17,500 nt of DNA from Glandiceps talaboti (Eukaryota; Hemichordata; Enteropneusta; Spengelidae). The stretch is from assembly GCF_964340395.1 (NCBI RefSeq), contig NC_135566.1, forward strand, positions 12,920,001 through 12,937,500, read 5' to 3'. Shown here one piece after another: positions 9,601 to 17,500 of the stretch. The translations under genes were made by a program, and so were the position numbers. Below the pieces are notes generated by a model. That model was given only the letters and a program-made list of their open reading frames with translations, ran no database searches and had not been told where the DNA came from. The stretch's first letter is position 1. The number at the start of each line of letters is the position of its first letter.

Positions 9601-11175
9601 TTTTCACGAATTCCTCACAACTACAGAACAACCCCCCCCCCTACCAAACTCCGAATCTTTAACTTCATAAAACCACTTTTGCTTAACTTCACTTTTTATC
9701 ACACTCAAAAGCGCATTCCATGTAGCATGACGGTAGAATGACTTTTACCTGCATTGATTCGATGAATATGTCTTTGTATTAAATCACATTGTCGCACTGA
9801 ATGCGTTCACCTGTAACTCTTCCGAGCAGTGAAGCACGCGGTCTACAGAGTGAGACACATCAAACTTAGCATTACCGGTTTCAACAGTTACCCAGCTACA
9901 TCTTATTGCCGATCAGCAAGTGACGTTGTAAAGCACTTTTGCAAACAAGTTTTTAAAATACTTTTACTAGAAACTTTGAAATGTTTGTAAAGAGACTTTT
10001 AAATACTTGTGTTATGCAACACTATCACACACAGCAGTGGCCATAATCATGTCATTTCTAACCATTGTTGCACCAATAGAAACGCGTCGTGTGCGAATCC
10101 AAAACCCTTGGTTTATCGGCAAAGTTTGATTTACGACAAGGGTCATGCCCTCGACATATAGTCGGTACGGCAAGATCTGACAGCAAAACTGGAATACGTC
10201 TGCATTTGTGTATAAATTAAAAAAGAAAAGAGCATAATCTCATGACCAACGTTGACTGATAGCTTTGAAAAAAAATCGCAAAAAAGTACAGTAGACTTCA
10301 TAACTTTTATGACCGCATAAAATCTGTGTAGCAAACAAAAGGGTGTCGTAAAGTCGCGTGATTTGTCTATTAACAGCAAACGTCATACCAGTAAAGCACC
10401 GTGGCAAGGCTCAATCGCATTCACAATAACGAAGGTTATACTGTTTCTTGGGTACACAAGTATAAGACTTTTAATGTATAGACGACACGAGATTCGATTG
10501 TAGTTTTTGTCTTGCCCTGATGTCTATTCTTTATATATTCGATATGTGATCCCTCCAGGCGATGTTTTTCATTGGTTCTAAAGGGTCACAGTGTCAGGTC
10601 AACCTTTGAGAATTGGTCTCAAGTTTCCCACGATGTCCTGTATTACAGTTTTTCATTTGTTACATTACATTGAAATCGATGGTTTGTGTAAAAAAATGTC
10701 AAATTTTTTGTTTGTGTCAATTGTTAATGAATTTGACTGCAATGCACACGTGCATGCTCCCCTTTGTATATAAAATTGTCGGTACAAATCAAGTAAAAAG
10801 TGATAAAAGGCATATAAAAGATATGGATCGCACAAAGATAGATATTTTTGGCTTTTAATCATGTTGGAAATTAGTTGTTGAAATCAATTATAGTTTGTTT
10901 AACTTCAAGATTTTAGTTATGCCAGTTTTACACGTATACATCGGTACCGTCCCCGGCACTGTCCCAACAGTGCACTAAAACGACGAAGTGGGTCCGGGAT
11001 CGATCGTCTTCATAAAAACACCCACGCAGACTGCTTCAGAATTCCGTTGGTCAAAATCGTAACCAGGCGAAAAGACAAACCACAAGTAAAGAATGGCCTG
11101 AGGCGAATTCCTCTTCAATGAGAGTTTGGACAACACCCTCGTGATTTATGAGTATAGCATTGTATTTGAACAATG
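6663..11175. other. Long intergenic or intronic stretch, no exon supported
   Basis: These 4.5 kb probably lie upstream of the gene at 12293, or inside one of its early introns, because that gene must have exons further left. Short open frames on both strands lack recognisable domains. Small items seen are a TCTCGCGAGA palindrome at 7402-7411, a T11 run near 7678, a strong-looking GTAAGT after 8393, a possible 39-base exon at 9035-9073, a C10 run near 9632, and a 7-bp hairpin GCACTGT-CCCA-ACAGTGC at 10956-10973. None is enough to annotate a gene. Confidence 0.45.
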
Positions 11176-11226
11176 TTTCTTTTGAGGGTTTACCCTCTTT
11201 TTTTTCTTTTGAGGGTTTGCCCTCTT
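11176..11226. repeat. Tandemly duplicated 24-bp hairpin unit
   Basis: Two copies of TTTCTTTTGAGGGTTT(A/G)CCCTCTT lie at 11176-11199 and 11203-11226, a 27-base period. Each contains the inverted pair GAGGG...CCCTC with a 4-base loop. The copies differ at one loop base. A minus-strand frame reads through them as a KEGKPSKE repeat, but nothing else supports it as coding. Confidence 0.85.
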
Positions 11227-11371
11227 TAACATTTGTGTTCATGGCATTTTTGATTACTCACTATATAAGTGTTTTGTAACTGACTTGGTTCTTTCATGGG
11301 GCCACAAAAGATATGTGGGTCTGGGTAAAATCAATGCTGCTTCACTGTATCCATGAAGATTAATATGATTC

Positions 11372-11490
11372 ATAACAACAAAACCAACAACAACAAAACA
11401 GAAACAACAACAACAAAAACCAACAGCAGCAGCGGCAACACCACCACCAACAACAAAAAAACAAAACAAAAACAAAAAAACAACAACGAC
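11372..11490. repeat. AAC-rich imperfect trinucleotide tract
   Basis: Mixed AAC, AAAC and a few CAGCAGCGGCAACACCACC-type units form a roughly 120-base purine-rich low-complexity tract. Frames reading Thr/Asn on plus or Cys/Val/Phe on minus are artefacts of it. Confidence 0.9.
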
Positions 11491-12292
11491 AATTTTTACA
11501 AATGCAAACACTTTCAAGTCGGTCGATCGATAGAGCAACGGTCAGAACTCTGTCTACCATTTGTCGAAACTTACACTCTGCCAAGAGTATGCTTATTTGC
11601 GAACACAGAAAGAAAATGCTACACGAGGCGAGAATGTGACACTTCTGTATAGTAGCTTGTTTAATGAAAAAGAACAATAACAAAACCAAAACCATCCATA
11701 ATCGGCGTACCCTTTGAATTATAGACCATCATTCTTATTCCAACTCAACGAGCGCCCTCTTCAGGCCATAGGTTTGCACAGTGTCGGGGTTTCTCCTTAA
11801 ATAAGGGTATATCATTTTATGTATCGACACAATTATTCGGAAAATGAAGACCTTCTTTCTGATGCATTGATACTTTTCTAAATCATTGATTGGGCCCAAC
11901 GCCCTGAATGATTATTAAACGAACAATTCCACAAACGATCGTGCAAATCGTTTCATGAAGCGAAAGTTGTGAACGTTTTATATAAATAAGCTTATAATTA
12001 AACTACCTGCAGGTGGATGTGGCCATATTTCTATAAACTGTACTTCAACGTAGTTCACTGGTGAATTCCAGTCAGTGAATGAAACAATATTTGAACATGT
12101 ACGTCAACGTATGTGATGATAGAAAACAAGTACCCTCATTTTCTTCTTGCTGTTTTTTCATATTTCAAATGTCACACTAGAAAAAAACAAAATATTCACC
12201 TCCACAGAAATGAAATGTTGTGACCCCATTATTGTTTTCAGGCAGTTGTTTGTTATTTGTGTGTGTTTAATTGAAAGCAATTTTAATTTCAG
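11491..12292. other. Sequence directly upstream of the first supported exon
   Basis: No exon was found here, but the sequence ends in a good acceptor: a T-rich stretch, TTTTAATTTCAG, at 12281-12292. In the exon's frame a TAA occurs at 12268-12270 with no ATG between it and the exon, so the exon cannot be a start exon and must be joined to upstream coding sequence. This stretch is most likely intron. Confidence 0.55.

Positions 12293-17500
<5,208 letters not shown>

Noticed and set aside
10956-10973. Short hairpin GCACTGT-CCCA-ACAGTGC
   Set aside because: A 7-bp stem alone is common by chance. It does not match the histone 3' stem-loop or a microRNA precursor length.
11254-11695. Cys/Val/Phe-rich minus-strand and Asn/Thr-rich plus-strand frames
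   Set aside because: They are low-complexity translations of the AAC-rich tract.
12010-12120. CUB-like start (GCGHISINCTST) after a CCTGCAG acceptor-like site
   Set aside because: In phase 1 the frame meets TAG after about 14 codons, before any usable donor, and the later CUB landmarks are absent.

Overview
The window looks like animal nuclear DNA, probably from a marine invertebrate. Coding sequence is split into short exons with GT...AG introns of about 150-850 bp. The exons encode extracellular EGF and von Willebrand D (VWD) modules. The intergenic DNA is AT-rich and full of microsatellites (CT, CA, AT, AAAC, AGAC, ATCC). The abundance of AAAC/AGAC/ATCC arrays and the EGF-VWD combination would suit a lancelet, hemichordate or similar genome. 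That is an impression, not a determination.

Positions 1-12292 contain no gene I can support. They hold a TTTAA repeat (62-86), a roughly 180-bp dispersed repeat in two direct copies (480-667 and 6283-6461), and a 17-bp minisatellite (1386-1752). They also hold a 700-bp CT array punctuated three times by the same 39-bp spacer (2152-2854), an AAAC/CA array (4477-4600), G- and C-runs with quadruplex potential (5131-5478), and a possible fold-back element dense in GAAC/GTTC motifs (5646-5943). Smaller items are a 16-bp palindrome inside a hairpin (6042-6072), a duplicated hairpin (11176-11226) and an AAC-rich tract (11372-11490). Long open frames here are by-products of low-complexity sequence.

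From 12293 to the right edge lies part of one plus-strand gene. Six consecutive exons each encode exactly one EGF-like domain and are all phase 1-1. A seventh exon (phase 1-0) opens a VWD domain with an intact GDPH motif, and two phase-0 exons carry the rest, including the CGLCG motif. The first 19 bases of a tenth exon reach the window edge. About 1.22 kb of coding sequence (roughly 407 codons) is visible. The start codon, signal peptide and 5' exons lie upstream and were not found with confidence; the 3' end is outside the window. The product should be a secreted or membrane-tethered extracellular protein of the EGF/VWD class (mucin, tectorin or IgGFc-binding-protein relatives), but I cannot name the orthologue. 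I see no operon-like or multi-gene system here; the most interesting items are the modular gene and the structured repeats.
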